A model generated the notes under the pieces. It saw only the letters and a program-made list of their open reading frames with translations, was not told where the DNA came from and made no database searches. A DNA stretch of 64,000 nucleotides from Chryseobacterium sp. G0162 (GTDB lineage Bacteria; Bacteroidota; Bacteroidia; Flavobacteriales; Weeksellaceae). The DNA lies in contig NZ_CP033922.1 of assembly GCF_003815715.1 (NCBI RefSeq), positions 806,001-870,000 on the forward strand. Direction: 5' to 3'. The position numbers and the translations under genes were made by a program. The first letter of the stretch is position 1, and each line of letters begins with the position of its first letter. Positions 62,561-64,000 of the stretch are shown here, piece by piece.

Positions 62561-62804
62561 GAATGGGGTGAGATCCTTACAGGATGACAAAATTGGAGAG
62601 AGATATAAAAGTTATGATGCGAACACTCTTCGACTAATATAGTAAAGCAAATATTGATACTTAACCGCAATATCATTTATCATTCATCAATCATTACTCA
62701 TTACTCATAAACTAGAACGGTTACCCCACAGCATGGATTAGCCCTCAAAGAGGCAGCATGGCGCGAGGAGTATGAGTGGATAGCGGGAAAAGCTCCTAAA
62801 AAGA
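62561..62804. repeat. Second half of the gene-free stretch, possible repeat relic
   Basis: No gene is supported. A short frame on the minus strand (62701-62886) overlaps the real gene at 62835 and encodes no known domain. Its middle (about 62710-62800, GAFPAIHSYSSRHAASLRANPCC on the minus strand, quoted in part) is more GC-rich than its surroundings, which hints at a dispersed element or imported relic. Just upstream (62671-62706) the words TATCATTTATCATTCATC...ATTACTCATTACTCAT form a simple repeat. Confidence 0.4.
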
Positions 62805-62831
62805 AAAAGGCCTCCAAAACGGAAGCCTTTT
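62805..62831 (-). terminator. Terminator of the small membrane protein gene
   Basis: AAAAGGCCTCC (62805-62815) pairs with GGAAGCCTTTT (62821-62831), one mismatch, loop AAAAC. The minus strand continues TTTTCTTTTTAGG. Confidence 0.8.
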
Positions 62832-62834
62832 CTA

Positions 62835-63200
62835 TTATTTCATGTTCACAACTTTGTCTACGACAAACTTTGTGTTTCCTCTCCACGGAAGAGCGCCATT
62901 GTATTCTTTGTAATGAAGATCAAAGGTTTTACCACTATTGGTTTCCAGTTGTTTGAAAACCTCAGGGTCATCTACAGAAAATTCAAACTCATAGCTTGTA
63001 ATACCTCCTGTTTTTCCTTTTCCAAATCCTTCCTGAATCAATTTTCCTTCATACGTTTTGAAGACATAGCCTTTTTTCATGGCATAATTCAGGTATCCGG
63101 ATTTTACCCCTTCTCCGAAAACGAAGAAGAACTTATACCATACAAATACTCCTAACAATAGCAGTACGACACCGAGGATGATCCACAAAGATTTTTTCAT
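62835..63200 (-). CDS. Small single-pass membrane protein of unknown function
   Basis: A 121-residue protein: one N-terminal transmembrane segment (SLWIILGVVLLLLGVFVWYKFFFVFGEG, quoted in part) and a soluble domain with SGYLNYAMKKGYVFKTYEGKL and SVDDPEVFKQL, ending in YNGALPWRGNTKFVVDKV. The GYVFKTYEGKLIQEG pattern is widespread in Flavobacteriia; such proteins are sometimes mislabelled 6-phosphogluconate dehydrogenase, which this clearly is not. No catalytic residues are visible. It lies 22 bases after the start side of the acyl-CoA dehydrogenase gene's stop and may be co-transcribed with it. Confidence 0.65.
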   Translation of the reverse strand: MKKSLWIILGVVLLLLGVFVWYKFFFVFGEGVKSGYLNYAMKKGYVFKTYEGKLIQEGFGKGKTGGITSYEFEFSVDDPEVFKQLETNSGKTFDLHYKEYNGALPWRGNTKFVVDKVVNMK

Positions 63201-63222
63201 AGAGTGTGTGTTTTATTATTAT

Positions 63223-64000
63223 TTATTTTGCGATGCTTCTTGAGATCACAATTTTCTGGATTTCAGAAGTTCCTTCGTAGATCTGAGTAATTTTTGCATC
63301 TCTCATTAATCTTTCTACGTGGTATTCTTTCACATATCCGTATCCACCGTGAATCTGTACCGCTTCAATAGTAGTATCCATAGCTACCTGAGAAGAGTAT
63401 AATTTTGCCATAGCACCACTTTCAGAGATATCTTTTCCAGCATCTTTTTCACAAGCTGCTTTGAAACATAACATTCTTGCTGCCGTGATCTGAGTCGCCA
63501 TATCTGCTAATTTGAATGCAATAGCCTGGTGGTTGATGATCTCCGTTTTGAACGCTTTTCTTGTTTTAGCATATTTCAAGGCCAATTCGTAAGCTCCTGA
63601 AGCGATACCTAATGCCTGAGAAGCGATACCGATTCTACCTCCATTCAATACAGCCATTGCAAAATTGAAACCAAACCCGTCTGCACCGATTCTGTTTTCT
63701 TTTGGAACTTTTACGTTGTTGAAGATCAAAGAGTGTGTATCACTTCCTCTGATTCCCAATTTATCTTCTTTTAGCCCGATTTCAAAACCTTCCCAACCTC
63801 TTTCTACGATGAAAGCGTTGATTCCTTTATGTTTTTTCTCAGGGTCAGTCTGTGCAATAACGATATAATACGTAGCTGTTCCACCATTGGTGATCCAGTT
63901 TTTAATACCATTTAAAAGGTAGTAATCTCCTTTGTCTTCAGCAGTTGTTTTCTGAGATGTTGCATCAGAACCTGCTTCCGGCTCAGATAAAGCGAATGCT
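63223..64000 (-). CDS. Acyl-CoA dehydrogenase (cut by window edge)
   Basis: The C-terminal 258 codons of an acyl-CoA dehydrogenase; the gene enters across the right edge. The visible part begins within AFALSEPEAGSDA, the conserved FAD/substrate signature (usually xLTEPxAGSD), then YYLLNGIKNWITNGG, EKKHKGINAFIVERG, LGIRGSDTHSL. It continues with the helical C-terminal domain: ERL...GYGYVKEYHVERLMRDAKITQIYEGTSEIQKIVISR. The glutamate of the YEGTSEIQ motif is the catalytic base region in short-chain enzymes. It oxidises an acyl-CoA to the enoyl-CoA, passing electrons to electron-transferring flavoprotein. The chain-length class is not certain. Confidence 0.93.
   Translation of the reverse strand, partial: AFALSEPEAGSDATSQKTTAEDKGDYYLLNGIKNWITNGGTATYYIVIAQTDPEKKHKGINAFIVERGWEGFEIGLKEDKLGIRGSDTHSLIFNNVKVPKENRIGADGFGFNFAMAVLNGGRIGIASQALGIASGAYELALKYAKTRKAFKTEIINHQAIAFKLADMATQITAARMLCFKAACEKDAGKDISESGAMAKLYSSQVAMDTTIEAVQIHGGYGYVKEYHVERLMRDAKITQIYEGTSEIQKIVISRSIAK

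Noticed and set aside
62701..62886. 61-codon minus-strand frame
   Set aside because: It overlaps the terminator and 3' end of the real gene at 62835 in another frame and shows no domain.
62835..63200. Label '6-phosphogluconate dehydrogenase' for the small membrane protein
   Set aside because: At 121 residues with one membrane segment it lacks the dinucleotide-binding and catalytic domains of that enzyme.
1..64000. tRNA, rRNA, insertion sequences, prophage, CRISPR
   Set aside because: No tRNA cloverleaf, rRNA stretch, transposase or integrase motif, or spaced direct repeats were recognised on either strand.

Overview
The window looks like a chromosomal segment of a Bacteroidota bacterium of class Flavobacteriia, most likely Chryseobacterium or a close relative. 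It is AT-rich. Several genes are preceded by the Bacteroidota promoter pattern TTTG-N19-21-TAnnTTTG. Seven large proteins end in type IX secretion (T9SS) sorting domains, of both type A and type B, and lipoproteins are numerous. Core genes sit in Flavobacteriia-like order (ftsX, DUF3098, uppP, truB). No rRNA, tRNA, CRISPR array, insertion sequence or phage gene was recognised. Names rest on reading motifs by eye; no database search was run.

Layout. 1-6.1 kb: the start of a CoA-transferase subunit A gene cut by the left edge, a secreted MORN-like repeat protein, a T9SS-exported purple-acid-phosphatase-like enzyme, and rplS. 6.1-9.2 kb: a non-coding palindromic element, an SRPBCC protein, and a divergent AraC regulator/MFS efflux pair. 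9.2-16.5 kb: a minus-strand accessory operon with a DUF4280 PAAR-like protein, a 912-residue protein of unknown function, a lipoprotein and several membrane proteins. It resembles the cargo part of a contractile secretion system. 16.6-28 kb: an alpha/beta hydrolase, an EamA transporter, two paralogous M36 metalloproteases flanking a lipoprotein gene, a fossil T9SS sorting domain, and rpsA. 28-38.8 kb: an Ntn-type hydrolase, a degenerate metallo-beta-lactamase-fold lipoprotein, a DbpA-like RNA helicase, an SMP-30 lactonase-like lipoprotein, ccoG, an AraC regulator, a secreted metzincin protease, and a MerR regulator. 38.9-44.8 kb: a four-repeat helix-hairpin-helix protein, the ftsX-DUF3098-uppP-truB-rluF block, and rsmA. 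44.9-53.6 kb: three tandem choice-of-anchor-L adhesin-like T9SS type B proteins. 53.8-61 kb: an acidic coiled-coil membrane protein, a TIGR02757 protein, rnz, rdgB, a CPBP protease, two paralogous membrane proteins, and prfC. 61-64 kb: a DUF4349 lipoprotein, a repeat-rich gap, a small membrane protein, and an acyl-CoA dehydrogenase gene cut by the right edge.

How the genes work together. The housekeeping genes cover translation and RNA (rplS, rpsA, prfC, rsmA, truB, rluF, rnz, the helicase) and envelope growth (ftsX, uppP). Most of the rest is surface or secreted: phosphatase, proteases and adhesin-like proteins exported by the T9SS, plus lipoproteins. The least understood part is the 9.2-16.5 kb operon, which carries signs of recent change: an in-frame stop and a partial gene duplication. 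Many gene ends carry dispersed palindromic repeats, and strong hairpin terminators often serve converging genes on both strands.
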